Shown here one piece after another: positions 45,863-57,850 of a stretch of 64,000 nt of DNA. The notes under the pieces are model-generated. The model worked only from the letters and a program-made list of their open reading frames with translations. It did not search any database and was not told where the DNA came from. The DNA comes from Hygrocybe punicea (Eukaryota > Basidiomycota > Agaricomycetes > Agaricales > Hygrophoraceae), in contig OY744461.1 of NCBI GenBank assembly GCA_963556145.1, positions 2,294,001-2,358,000 of the forward strand, read 5' to 3'. Numbering within the stretch: the first letter of the stretch is position 1; every line of letters starts with the position of its first letter. A program made the translations under genes and the position numbers.

Positions 45863-46572
45863 GGTGGTGGACGAGAGGAAAGACGATTCGAGGGGGGATC
45901 TTCATAAATGGGGATTATATATACCCCAAAAACCCCAGAGTAGGGTTTCAGGGTTCCAGAGAGCATAGAAGGGCGCAGATGGAACGTCATATTGTTCCCC
46001 CGGCCGACTTCGCCTAGACAAGGTTTTTTTTGGCCAACCGAGCGATCGGAAGAAACACTAAAAGTCACGCTCGAGATGAATGATGTTAGCGGGGAATATC
46101 TCGATGCCTGTGCATCGATGGAGTTGGACAAGGTAATCGAGCCGAGGCACCAGGTCAATAGGACACCGAAAGATAACCTAAAAAGACGCGATCAAAAGGG
46201 CTGTGAGTATTAGAACAATTTCCACGTTTAGGGTGCCGCAGAATGGGAATCCTTTTGGCCCCGAGATGGTAAGAGATCGGCTTGGATGAGTTCGGTGCAG
46301 GACTGGAGGTGGAAGTCTGGAAGACAACATGACTTGCCAGATATATCCAAGCGTGAGTTCGCGACCCACTCGGCATTCTCCGATCAGCTCGCAAACTCTC
46401 AGCCTTGGCTTGGAGCAACCCGCGGCGCTGTTTCAACCTGGACAACGGCAGAGTGTCTGAAGCTTTGGATGGACTTGTTAACCAAAGCGGGACAAGACTG
46501 AAGTTAATCGATATCATATCACCTCAATGGGGTGTCAATGGGGTCTCGAATGCAGTATTCTCTGAACAAAGC
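45863..46572. other. No gene supported
   Basis: Plus-strand frames at 45992-46213 and 46286-46501 lack recognisable domains. The region runs into an N gap, so a gene crossing the gap cannot be excluded. Confidence 0.4.
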
Positions 46573-46772
46573 NNNNNNNNNNNNNNNNNNNNNNNNNNNN
46601 NNNNNNNNNNNNNNNNNNNNNNNNNNNNNNNNNNNNNNNNNNNNNNNNNNNNNNNNNNNNNNNNNNNNNNNNNNNNNNNNNNNNNNNNNNNNNNNNNNNN
46701 NNNNNNNNNNNNNNNNNNNNNNNNNNNNNNNNNNNNNNNNNNNNNNNNNNNNNNNNNNNNNNNNNNNNNNNN
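46573..46772. other. Assembly gap (200 N)
   Basis: Exactly 200 N; real size unknown. Confidence 0.98.
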
Positions 46773-47150
46773 TGTTGTTGTCGTCGCATTAGTGTAGAAT
46801 AGACAATAAACAACGATTGAAACCACTTACCTTCTGCAGCGGGATGGGTGCGCCAACCCCCGCTGCCTTTTCTCGTTCTGTGTTCCCTCGTGACGCCGCC
46901 GTTTTGCTGCCATCGTCGTCATTTGCCACCATCGGTCGACCTTGTAGTGGTGTTGAAAAAATCCAGTTGTAACTGGTTACAACCGGTTACAACTTGGTTG
47001 CGTAAGCTTCGTCCACATTGGGAAACCGCAACTGGCAACCTCCCAAAAGTGGCCCAACTGCAACTGGCAGTCCGGTTTTTTTGCGGTTGGGTCCGGTCCA
47101 GTTCCGGTTTTTTTCCGGTCCTATGGACTGGACTTTAAAACACTAGGGAG
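46773..47150. other. Repeat-derived DNA, no gene
   Basis: The first part resembles 13020-13120 (a GCAGCGGG...CCCGCTGC hairpin followed by TCTCGTTC). At 46965-47130 there are CCGGTTT and TTGTAACCGGTTACAA palindromic words, with TAGTG...CACTA ends at 46945-47145. These could mark another small MITE, but no target duplication is visible. Confidence 0.4.
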
Positions 47151-47601
47151 GGATGGATGATGGGGGGTGGCAATAGGTGGCAAGGAAGGGGCCAGGAAGC
47201 AAGGTGGATGGGGGAAAAAGTGAGGGGGGTGAGTGAGGGCTCCAGACCCAAACGAGTGGCAGGAAGTAGTAAGTCCATGGGGAAAAAGCAGGAGGGAGGT
47301 GGGCACTCACCTTCACCATTAAGGCCCCCCATGGCCCCCTTTGCATTCCATCATCAATAAAAACAATGGGATGTCATCTATGACGTCCCCATGGTCCCCA
47401 TTGTGAGTTTCATCATCCCAATTGGTCCCGCCATCGAGTTGTGTGAGGATGGTGGCAGAGGTGATGGCAGTTCCAATATCTCAATGATGATGATGCCTTC
47501 GTCATGGGCGACTCTCCACATCACCCTTGTCATCTTCATCGCTGTGCACCTGGTCTGCCACTGCTGGTTCCCATGTTCAAGGCCGATGGTTGAAAAACCT
47601 G

Positions 47602-48417
47602 TGTAGAGACTCAACATCCCCCTGAGTCCATATTGTTGATGTATCATGAATCCAGATGAACCCGACACTCCCAACTACTCACATTTGAACCCAACATAAC
47701 TCGATGTAACCTGACACATACCACTTTGTCACAGCTGCTCTTGGATGGTTGGACCAAATCTGGCAGGTTCATAAGCCACAGAGTCCCAATACTAGGGAAC
47801 AGATCTCATTGGATGTGATTCCTGACTTTGGACTACACATCCCCTTGTCCTTATGGAGATATGTATGATTTTTAGATCTTTTTCTTGGACATTCATTTTC
47901 CCCTCCATTTTCCTGTCTTTGTTGCATCGCAACCCCCCTCTTCTCATCCCCATTCCAGTTTACCATTGGCCAAAATAGACATGACCAAAAGTAGACTACC
48001 CACACATGTACTATAAAAACAGTCCCTGACAACTGTACAAAATAAGATACCCTTAGTCCCCATTTTCCTACACTTAGAAGTGTCTTTTAATCCCTTTGAA
48101 TGCTTGTCCTCGTAAACTCTTAGGCTTTTGTAGTTGTCCTCGTTGACCTCCTCTTAGTTCCTATCATTCATTCATTGTTTCCAACCCAACCCAACCCGAC
48201 CTGCCATACCCATCATTGGGTTCATTGTTATTTACCCATTTTCAGTCTGGATTATCGTTATTTGTCCATTTTCTTAGTTTTATATGGTGGCTTTACTTTC
48301 CATTTATGTTACTACTCTTTTACCACTATCCCGATACTGGTTATCCACCATCACTTCTATGCTGACACCCTCTGGTTAGGATCATTGTTCTGCAGCCACC
48401 CTGAACCTGCATCTACA
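47602..48417 (-). repeat. Solo LTR (family A), minus orientation
   Basis: It starts and ends with the inverted pair TGTAGA...TCTACA, the expected TG...CA format. Its reverse complement aligns along its length to 58385-61212 once the miniature element there is removed. It interrupts the foldback arm at 47601/48418. A clear target duplication is not visible, so decay or rearrangement at the ends is likely. The TATAAAAA-like box near 48012 fits an LTR promoter. Confidence 0.6.
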
Positions 48418-48453
48418 CCAGGTGCACTCCTGCATGGTTTTGAGGACATCCAG

Positions 48454-48609
48454 TGGAGTGGTATGGAGGTACCTCTCTGAGGGCTAGCTGGAGAGTCTCG
48501 CTGAAGAGCTGGTGAGGAAGACTTGATTGGGAACTGCTACCAACCAGGGAACTATCTACAATGAACCATGGGAACCTCATCACGTGACTGGACACTCGCT
48601 ACCACTTCA
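48454..48609 (-). repeat. Diverged solo LTR of the miniature LTR element
   Basis: A 156-bp segment with TGGAG at one end and a diverged CTTCA at the other. It contains GAGGTACCTCTC and CATCACGTGACTGG as in the reverse complement of the 157-bp LTRs at 58548 and 60357. The 4-bp word CCAG flanks it on both sides (48450-48453, 48610-48613), consistent with a target duplication. Confidence 0.6.
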
Positions 48610-48957
48610 CCAGGGAGGCGTTCTCGGTGCATATTGTTGCCGTTGTGCTCCTCCTCCTTGTTTCCATCATTGTTGAGGGGGTGGGGAGTGAGAGCATGGC
48701 AGGAGGCAAGTTGGGAGGCAAGTGGGTGGTGGAAAAGCACATGTGACTGATCATATGGCTTTCAACCTTCCACCACCATCACCCCCCCCCATGGGCCATA
48801 CTCCCACTCCCCACACCCTCAACAATAATGGAAATGAGGAGGATGATGAGGAGGATGACAATGGTGATGATTTGCACTGAGAATGCCTCCCTGGATGTCC
48901 TCAAAACTGTGCAGGAGTGTGCTGGGGTTTTTCAACCGTCAACCTCAAACATCGAAA

Positions 48958-49356
48958 CTAATGGCAGCGGGCTTGGCATACAGTGATGACAATGACAAAA
49001 GTAGCATGGAGAGTCACCCATGGCAATGGTGTGGTCAATAGCGGTGGTGTTGTCAAGATATCGCTGTTACAACCACCATTGTCACCACCCTCACGCAACC
49101 CAATGGCGCGACTGATCTGGACCGCAAAAACCATGGAATGGATAATGGGGACATTGTAGATGACATCCTCATCGTCTCTATCAGTGGTGGAATGTGGAGA
49201 GGGCCATGGGGGGCCCCGATGACATAGGTGAGTACCCACCTCCCTCCTGCTTTTTCCCCATGTACTTACCACTTCCTGCCACTCCCTCCCCCACCCACCC
49301 CCTCGCTTTTTCCCCCATCTGCGATGCTTCCTCGCCCCTTCCTGGCCACCCCCCAT
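48958..49356 (-). CDS. Arm-encoded frame of foldback element, copy 1 right arm
   Basis: An open frame of 132 residues whose last half (DVIYNVP...LREGGDNGGC..DILTT...TPLPWVTLHATFVI) is shared with frames in the other three arms of this element family. The N-terminal half is Gly/Arg-rich and less conserved. I recognise no domain. Whether it is expressed is unknown; stops appear in the left-arm copy. Confidence 0.3.
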   Translation of the reverse strand: MGGGQEGARKHRRWGKKRGGGWGREWQEVVSTWGKSRREVGTHLCHRGPPWPSPHSTTDRDDEDVIYNVPIIHSMVFAVQISRAIGLREGGDNGGCNSDILTTPPLLTTPLPWVTLHATFVIVITVCQARCH

Positions 49357-49640
49357 TATCCATTCCTCTCATCACCCACCCTCCAAATACCTTCACCATC
49401 AAGTTCCCAATCCGGTGCCTCTGCGAGGGTGAGTACCCACCCGTTCATTGGTGGCACCCCATGTATCAGTATTTTTTATTTCTTTTATTTCTCTTTTATT
49501 TTGTTTATTTTCATGTATATTAGTCTATATACAACATGTAGAGCAATATATCTATGATATATAAAAAATTCCATAAGAAAAGACAGCAGGAGAGTGAAAT
49601 AGTCATGCTGAACGACGACAATGATGAGCACGCATGCCTG

Positions 49641-49989
49641 TGAGTGATGGGTAAGCTCAAGCCCATCAGCACCCTTGTTCCTGACATCAGATGTGCTTCT
49701 GGAGCCAATGTTACTATATTTGGAATACTATCTACTCTATGCTAAGTATTTGGGGGTATTGGGGCAAGGTTTATTGCTGGTGTTGGGAAAACAGACAAGT
49801 TCAGCCAAACAATAGCTGCTGAGACATGTGCTCAGCAGCTATTCTTAGGCTTAGGTAAAGGGATGACCAGGTGAATGTTTGATATGCTGAATGTGATGTG
49901 ACCAATAACAATTTGAGGGACATGCCTGTCCTCTTTATTGCATACCTATGTCCGGCATTGAGAAATACCTCATGAAATTCTGGCACAAA
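49641..49989. other. Decayed sequence upstream of the retroelement
   Basis: This stretch resembles 61300-61450 (TTCCTGA[CT][AG]TCAGAT words and flanks), so it belongs to a repeated border sequence. No gag or protease is recognisable. Confidence 0.4.
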
Positions 49990-52590
49990 AACCTTTGGAC
50001 CATGTCATTAATCTGAAACCTGGCATACCAGATCATCATGACTGCAAACTATATCTGTTGTCACCAGCTGAACGGAAAGACCTTGACAAATTCTTGGATG
50101 AAAACCTAAAGACTGGACATATTTGCCCTTCCAAGTCACCTTATGCTTCTCTGTTTTCCTTCATATCAAAGAAAGATGCTGCTGAACGTTGGCCCATCCA
50201 AGATTATCAATGGTTAAACAAATGGACGATTGATGACAAATATCTTTTGCCATTGATTACCAACATCATCAACCAATTGGCAGATGCCAAGTAGTTCACA
50301 AAACTTGATGTCCATTGAGGATTCAATAATGTTCGCATCAAAGAAGGTGATGAACAAAAGGCTGCCTTCTTGACACCAAAAGGATTATTTGAACCAACAG
50401 TCATGTTTTTTGGCCTGAAGAATTCCCTGCCAATGTTCCAACATCTCATGAATTACATCTTTCATTACAAGATATGTGAAGGATGGTTACTTGTCTATAT
50501 GGATGATATCCTTATCTTTTCCAAGTCATCAGAAGAAAACCAAGACAGAATGAAAGGGGTTCTACTGAACTTCAACTTCTACATATCTTCCATGAAAACA
50601 AGTTGTTCTTGAAGCCAAAGAAATGCATGTTTGACAAAGAGAAAGTCAATTATCTAGGACTCATTGTTGGTGGAGGACCAGTACAAATGGATCCAATCAA
50701 GACAAAGGCCCTTACTGATTGAGCCCAACCAATAAAACAGGATTACAACATTTCCTTGGCTTTTTGAATTTCTATCAACAGTGTAGTAGGGGTTCCTGAC
50801 CCATCACATGACCTGGATCTTAGTCAGTAGCACACCTGGATGCAGCCAAATCATCACCCATCATCCATCCACTTTGTTTGAGTGCAACCTGAACTCCAAG
50901 ACCCCAGACCCACTCCAATGGTTTGTCAGGGACTTTGTAAAGATCACTGGTCCCCTAAATCACTTAACAGGCAAAGCGAAATGGGAATGGACAGAAGAAC
51001 AATAAAGGCACTTAATCGGTTGAAAACAATCATTATGACTGATCCTATTCTTGTCCTTCCAGTCCATGACAAAAAGTTCACCATTGAATGTGATGCATCG
51101 GATTATGCTATTGGTGCCATCCTGTCACAAGAAAAACCTGACAGATTATTCTGACCTGTTGCATATATGTCAACAACAATGACTCCTGCCAAGCAAAATT
51201 ATCAAATCTTTGACAAAGAACTACTTGCTATCATTTGAAGCTTTGAGGATCCGCAGCACAGAGGAACAGATCAATGTTTTCACTGATCATCGCAATCTTG
51301 AATAACCCCAAGATCTAATGCAACAACCAGCATAATGGATTGCATTTCTACAGGATTACAATTTCTGTTTTCTGTATCGAAAATGATCACAGAACAAAAA
51401 GGCTGATCTTATTTCCCGATGTATTGATCACAAACCAAAGGATATTGATAACAAAGGTATGATTGGCTTACCCAATTCTCTTTTTATTGAACCAGAATAT
51501 TCCATCTGACAAATTCTTCATTCACAACCATCATACAATAACATTATTTTCTCTTCATTATGACAATCCCACTGCCACATGTGATAAAACCATTGAATTG
51601 ATCTTTTGTACAGTGACATGGCCAACAATACAACAGGATGTTGAACAATACATTGCTGGCTGTACAGAATGTCAACAAAATAAACCAGGATGCGGAAAGC
51701 AACTCAGACAACTCTTTCCTCATGAAGTCCCTCCAGATAATTGGCATACAATTTCTGTTGACATGATAAGTCCATTACCTGAATCACACAGCTTTGCTGC
51801 CATCCCCATCATCATTGACAAATGATCAAAACATCCAATCTTTGTCACTACCAATACAACATTGACTTCTGAAGGATGGACATGTCATTTCCATGATCAT
51901 GTCTTTAAACATTTTGGCATGCTGCAATTCATCAACTCTGATCAAGGATCTATTTTCATTTCTGTTTTCATCACTGAACTTTATAAATTGATCAGGATCA
52001 AAGGATGACCAACAAAACTGAACAAATGAATCAGGAACTCAAAATTATTTCACTAATTATCGACAGGATGATTGGAGTGAATGGTTGTCACTTGCCAAAT
52101 TCACATTGGCTAATTGAGAATCATCCACTATCAAGACTTCCCCTTTTTATGCTACACAAGAACAACATGGACTGACAAACACACACCAACAAAGCTGTCA
52201 ATGAATTTGTAACATGAATGAAAGCCATCCAACAAAAAATTGCTGAAATCACTGATATTACTTGACAAACCATGAAAGAGAAGTATGACAGTCATGTCAA
52301 GGATATTGTCTTTCCCCCTGGTGATAAAGTCTGGCTAAATGGAAAGAATTTGACCACAGATTGACTCAGTAAGACATTAGACAATCAATGATTTGGCCTT
52401 TACCATTCCTGACAAAATTAGCTCTTCTTTGTATAAACTCAAATTACCAAAATCCTGGAAAATATACCCCATCTTCAATGTTGCTCTTCTTTCCCCTCAT
52501 ACCCCTCCTAAATCCCCACCTCAACAGAAACATCACCTCTGACCACCCCCCGAAATCATTGACAACAATGATCATTATGACATAGAATTC
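49990..52590 (+). pseudogene. Ty3/gypsy pol (RT, RNase H, integrase), decayed
   Basis: Pol motifs appear in order: an RT start (LDHVINLKPGIPDHHDCK, DKFLDENLKTG), QDYQWLNKWTIDDKYLLPL, FTKLDV, EPTVMFFGLKNS, the RT active site VYMDDILIFSKS (about 50500), an RNase H region (FTIECDASDYAIGAILSQ, then NYQIFDKELLAII), an HHCC-like zinc region and the integrase segment DMISPLPESHSF, DDWSEWLSLAKF, and a chromatin-side end FNVALLSPHTPP...PPPEIID. More than ten in-frame stops, mostly TGA, and at least three frame changes break it. No protease or gag is found upstream. Inactive. Confidence 0.88.
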
Positions 52591-53763
52591 TCGACTCTGG
52601 CATTTGCTGAAATAAATTATATTATCTTGTCCATTGGCTCAACTTTCCCCACAATGAAGACTCTTGGATTCCTGCTGTTGACACCACATATTGCAGATCT
52701 TGTTGACAACTTCCATAAATTACATCCATATGCCCAATCCCCATTATCTATTTGTTCTCTTTTCACCTTACCCTTCTCCATTGTCCCTCCTTTTTCTTCC
52801 TCCACTATCCTCCTTGCTATTTACCCCTGTAATACCATCACCATCCCTGATGGATCAAAAAACCACAAATTTCATAAAGATGACTTGCCTCCCAGCACCA
52901 CCCATGCATATCTCTATGAAATTGCCCCTGTTGATGCTGTGACATCCATCATTTAAATTTCCGCTCCTGTAGTTGCTCCCACCCAGATTACCAATACCAT
53001 GGGCATAGGAAACCTCAATTTCAATCTTCACAAAAAGATTTCCCCCTTTGCCTTTCCCATTTTTCATTTTTATTGTTTACCTGACCCCATCCCTTCTGCT
53101 GCCCTTACACACGAGTATGACATTTGTTCTCATCATTTCACTCCCCTCCCTTCATCATTCATTAACAATCATCCCATTAACCCTGATTATTAATCCCTGC
53201 CCTGAACTATATATCCTCCTCTCTTTCCCTTTCCTTCCTTCTTATTTCTTCTCATGTCCTTACCCTCCACTTCTGCTTGGCTCAATTTTGTCTTTTTCCT
53301 CCTCATCATTGTTGCCCTCCTCCTTGTTGGTGTCATCTTTGCCCCCTTGCCCCCAATTTCTTGCATGCTTTCCCTTTTTCTTTTGCCCCTCGCTACTCAA
53401 CTTCTTGCCTTCGTCATGTTTCAACTCCACAGCTTTTCCCATCCTCATTTTACACTTGTCACCCTTGTGATCACAACCCCCATACTGGCCTCATCTGGTT
53501 CTCTGACAATCCTGTCAACCTCTTTGTGGATACCTTTGATAGCTTGACCATCTATGACATTCATGTCCTTGCTTCAGCTGTCACTCTCCTGGTATTGGGA
53601 TGATTCCCCTTGGTCTGGGGGTATTGTCACATTCCCCTCTGATTCTGACCCCGATTTGAACCCCGATGTCATACTGACCACTACTGAAGCACAGACCCTA
53701 GTACATGCTTTGAACAACACCACACATCACAATCACCATATCTCCCAACTCTCATTCCACTGA
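52591..53763 (+). pseudogene. Decayed single-frame extension after pol with hydrophobic segments
   Basis: The pol frame runs on past the usual end, without a stop, into 52627-52956, and the same frame resumes at 52999-53193, 53254-53547 and 53554-53763, separated by single stops. The 53254 part has several long hydrophobic stretches (WLNFVFFLLIIVALLLVGVIFAPL, then LSLFLLPLATQLLAFVM), typical of membrane helices. No homology is recognised. It may be an extra frame of the retroelement or unrelated decayed DNA. Confidence 0.35.
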
Positions 53764-54232
53764 AACCCCAGACCAGTTGCTGGCCACCATGTTGGCACCC
53801 TGACATGCAAACAACATGAACAATATGACCAACACCATATATGAAGACAGGACACCATTCATTATGGATCATCACCTCACCATTCCTGCAAGTCAGGATG
53901 AAGAAGCCTACCCTGAAGTCATTCAATATATAAACCAGACATTTGTAGTTTACATCCCTTAAGTTTAGTCTAGCCAATCACAACCCAGATCTATCCAGAC
54001 TACTCCCCTCCCCTTTTCTTACATTGTTTGTACTTGCTTACTTCTATCCAATCCTCATTTGGTTCTTTGTTGCTGGAGTCTACATTAAGACAGTGATCCA
54101 TAATACAATCAGTCTCTGTACATCATGCTTAGGATCATGAAAGTATTCACTGCATGAACATGGGCCATCAAGTGTAGGCAGTTGTCTCAATGAGCTTTAA
54201 GCTGTACAGCATCTCCAATCTGTGTGCAAAGT
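53764..54232. other. No gene seen
   Basis: CpG-poor, AT-rich sequence without supported frames. Confidence 0.45.
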
Positions 54233-54876
54233 AGGGTTGGGCAATGTCACACAGGCTCGTGGCAGCGTGACATAACGCTATGTGACAGAAATCGTGACAA
54301 TTAGTGACCCACTACTATCTGTAGCTGTATTGATATCTCAACAACGGAGCAAGTTATTAAAAATCGGTCTTGAACAAAATGTTCTAATCATGAAGGAGAT
54401 GAAATTGCGTCACTAGAGCTAAGCTGTAAGATGTATATTTGATGAACCCATAGACTTCCATTTTTAAGCCAATTTTGGCAGGGAATTTGGGAGATTGACA
54501 TATTTTAGAACTTCAAAGACATTTACTAAAATTCTGGCCTGAACAAAATCTTTTAATATATAAATGGAACATACCACTCAGCCAAAGCTAAGCTTGAAGA
54601 CCTGATTGGAGTGAGTCTATAGATGTTTAAGGTTCTAGGCTGGATTTGGCTGTAAGAATTGACAAATCGTGGAATAGTGTTTGCCTAAAATTATTACCAT
54701 GAAAACTTTGGAGATAGAAACATTTATACATTCATTATGAACATTTTTTACACTCAAGGCTTGTCACTAAAGTGAGTTGTGAACTCGTAAAGGGACTGGG
54801 TCAGTGTTTGTGCAGGGAGTCACACGTGACGGTCTCCGTGACACATGTCACACCTTATAGAGATTGCCCAACCCCA
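54233..54876. mobile_element. Non-autonomous hAT-like element, 644 bp
   Basis: Left end AGGGTTGGGCAATG; right end ATTGCCCAACCCCA (inverse with small differences). A perfect 8-bp duplication TGCAAAGT lies at 54225-54232 and 54877-54884. Subterminal GTGACA/TGTCAC words are frequent (54250-54310 and 54820-54850). Nothing is encoded. It sits inside the block flanked by the foldback elements, so it arrived after that block formed or came with it. Confidence 0.85.
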
Positions 54877-54884
54877 TGCAAAGT

Positions 54885-55199
54885 GCAGTGTCGACACAGA
54901 GACATAACTCTTCATATGCTAGTTGAATAGTTTGTGTCAGTAGCACTGGGTTATGATTGGTAGCCATTGGTGTATGTTGAATATGGGTAAGCACTTCTAG
55001 TTGTGATGCCATCAGCACTGGCACATGCTCTTTGTCCTTCAGGCTAACCCTCAATCAGGATGGAATGCAAATTGTGTTGTCAGCTATCTGTAAGTTTCCC
55101 ATTTGGCCCTCCACAGCACAGGCTGAGCATTCACAGAGGTACATAGTCTCTATCAAAGTGTTACATTTTTCAACTCCACAACTCCAATTCCAACTCCGG
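54885..55199. other. No gene seen
   Basis: Short CpG-poor stretch with only compositional frames. Confidence 0.4.
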
Positions 55200-55611
55200 T
55201 ACCTGCCATGACGATTCCACATTACCACACCTTCCTTTTTCATTCCTATTTGCCTTTTGTCTTCTTTTTGACATCGTTGTTTATTCTTGTTCTTGTTCCC
55301 TTTTTATCCTTTCTTCTAGAACAATCCAGACCAACCATGGACATATCCCCATGTGACCTTGCTGCACCTGAACAGTCCCCTTGCCAATGGATGTCACTCT
55401 CATTGTCCTCACTGTACAACATACTGTCTTCCCACCAATACACAATGGCGATCCTCACAAAACAGTTGTAACTGTGATGATCATTGGTACTATAGTGATC
55501 ACCTTCCTGATTGGTTTCTACATCATCATGATTTGCCTCTGGAAAAGGCAACCATCCTTCATTGATGAAACCGACATCCACCTCGACAGTATACCAACAT
55601 GTAATTGACAA
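55200..55611 (+). pseudogene. Membrane-protein-like frames
   Basis: 55208-55471 has a hydrophobic run (FLFHSYLPFVFFLTSLFILVL...). 55381-55608, in another frame, ends with one clear membrane helix (VVTVMIIGTIVITFLIGFYI and onward to CLW), basic residues, and a short acidic tail. The layout is that of the C terminus of a single-pass membrane protein. The upstream part is broken and no family is recognised. Confidence 0.3.
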
Positions 55612-56820
55612 TTTCTATTCCCGAATATATAGTTTCCATTTTCGTATCCTGTGCCTACTATTATCCTCCCTGACAATCTGATAACATTCCTCACCTGCTT
55701 GTATACTCTGAACAATCCTCGATCACAAGACATTTCACTGTTCCCTCCAATCTGACCATTGCCGAAGTACACACCTTCATACTTCGACCACAGACCATGA
55801 CTTCCCAATACAGTGAACCAACCCCTATTGTGTACATCATCACTTCAATGCAGTACCCGACTACTTGTTCCCACAGCTTGTCACCTGTGCCATGACTCGA
55901 AACCTAGACCCACATTCCTTTATCCTTTTCCATCTATAACCTTGATACCTTCCACACTTGTTTACAACAATACCCTTTCTTGGATGAATACTGACATCAG
56001 GTGGACCTCATTGTTCCACACACAGGACAAGACATCGCCCCTCAATACATCATCAACACAGATATTGTCATCTGGTACAGCTTATGCTGTTCACATGTCT
56101 GACCTCAACTATCCCACCGTCCTAGTTGGTTTTCCCCTAACACATTCCTTTGTTTTCTTTTATACTGACCTTGTCACTATATCCATGCTACCTCAAGACA
56201 CTCTCTTCACCAATCCCACACTGGACAATACCTCTCTTCAACCCAACTGTGCAATGCACCTGCCACACTACCTACTTGCCCATTACAGCAAGTGTAGACC
56301 CCAAATTGGCAATTCTGCATATCACATGATCTGATGACAAATCATTCGCATCCGGACCTCCTTCATCCCTCAATGACACCTGGGCCTCCAGTTGGATCGC
56401 GAGAACATTGACATGAGGATGCCTCATGGTGAACACATAGTGTAGTTGGACTTGCTGTAGCTTCATGGTTGGACTTCTATTTACCTCCCCTCAAGACCAG
56501 TCACTATATCTACTGTTCTTGTAGTTGGTTCAGACTTTTTCTTCTTTACATTCAGTCTGGTTCTTGGGGCAGACCCTCTTGTCTTGGGTAACCCCCACAG
56601 CTCGCAATGACATTAGACCATGACCCCCCCTCTTAGCAGTGTTGTCTTAGTTGTAAGCAACAATGAAAACTGCTGTCCTCTCCCCTGGAAACTGATCCCC
56701 TAGTTAAGTTGATTGTTGCTGGAGCCTGCTGCAGAAGTGATCTGTAACACAAAGCAAGTACCAAAACTTTATCCAAGGACAAATAACTCACTATCCCACC
56801 ATATTTTCTTGCAGATTTCT
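55612..56820. other. No gene supported
   Basis: A 173-codon plus frame (55813-56334) is rich in Thr, Ser and Leu but lacks a domain. The region is CpG-poor and probably part of the same decayed element. Confidence 0.4.
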
Positions 56821-56913
56821 TTACATATCATAGATATATGGCTCTACATGCTATATATAGACTAATATACATGAAAATAAACAAAATAAAAGAGAAATAA
56901 TAAATAATGATAC

Positions 56914-57456
56914 ATGGGGTGCCTCCAACAAACCGGTGGGTACTCACCTTTGCAGAGGTGCCAGATAGGGTCTGAAAATGGTGGGGAAGGGTGCTGGAGG
57001 GTGAATGAGGGGTGGGGAAGGGCACCTAGAGCTGGGGAGTGGATGTGGGTGGTGGCAAAGGGGTGGGGAAGCATGGTGGATGGTGGAAAATGCAAGGTAG
57101 TGGATGGGAGAGGGTTCCTGGCCCCAAACGAGCAGTGGGAAGGGGTAAATATGTGGGGGAATAGCAGGAAGGGGGTGGGTGCTTACCTGCACCATCAAGG
57201 CTCCCCATGGCCCTCCCTTTATTCCACCATTAATAGAAACACTTGGGATGTCATCTTTGACATCCCAAGTCACCCCATTGTGGCTTTCATCATCCTGATC
57301 AGTCCTGTCATCAAGTTGCATGAGGGTGGTGATGGCAATGGTTGCAGCAAGGATATCTCGACGACGATGATGCCATTTATGATGCCATTGCCATGGGCAA
57401 CCCTCTATGCATTCTTCGTGACATCTCTTGCTATGTGCCCTGTCCACCACCACTAG
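56914..57456 (+). CDS. Arm-encoded frame of foldback element, copy 2 left arm
   Basis: The longest intact version of the shared arm frame, 180 residues, without stops. C-terminal half: WDVIFDIPSHPIVAFIILIS..IKLHEGGDGNGCSKDISTT..PLPWATLYAFFVTSLAMCPVHHH. N-terminal half is Gly/Trp-rich. No domain is recognised. Conservation with three other arms, in the same frame, is the main reason to list it; a non-coding palindrome could also give this if the arms are young. Confidence 0.35.
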   Translation: MGCLQQTGGYSPLQRCQIGSENGGEGCWRVNEGWGRAPRAGEWMWVVAKGWGSMVDGGKCKVVDGRGFLAPNEQWEGVNMWGNSRKGVGAYLHHQGSPWPSLYSTINRNTWDVIFDIPSHPIVAFIILISPVIKLHEGGDGNGCSKDISTTMMPFMMPLPWATLYAFFVTSLAMCPVHHH

Positions 57457-57850
57457 TTCCAATGTTTGAGGTCAATGGTTGAAAATGGTGGGGGTGCTCC
57501 TGCATGGTTCTGAGGATGTCTGGGGTGGCAATCTCAGTGCAAATCATTGCTGTCATCATCATCCTCCTCGTTTCCATTGTTTTTGAGGGGGTTGGGAACA
57601 GGAGTATGGTGAATAGGGGGTGATGGTGGTGGAAGGTTGAAAGCCATATGATTAGTCACATGTGCTTTTCCACCACCCACTTGCCTCCCAACTTGCCTCC
57701 TGCCATGTCCCACTCCCCCCTCAACAACAACAGAAACAAGGAGGACAATGGTGACAGCAACGATTCACACCGAGATTGCCACCCTAGACATCCTCAGAAC
57801 CATGCAGGAGTGCCCCCACTGTTTTCAACCATTGACCTCAAACATTGGAA

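Larger units (their letters stand above)
47157..49640. mobile_element. Palindromic foldback-like element, copy 1 (interrupted)
   Basis: 47157-47601 and 48610-49440 are inverted copies of each other and of the arms at 56930-58330. The centre is at about 48750 (GGTGGTGGAAAAGC...CTTCCACCACC). The right end continues into a T-rich stretch and a CATGTATATTAGTCTATATAC tail at 49500-49525. Two later insertions split the left arm: an 816-bp LTR and a 156-bp solo LTR. The sequence motif GGTGAGTACCCACC, which looks like a splice donor, occurs twice in the right arm (49228 and 49429). Confidence 0.65.

Noticed and set aside
46945..47145. Small MITE with TAGTG...CACTA ends
   Set aside because: Ends match only loosely and no target duplication is visible.
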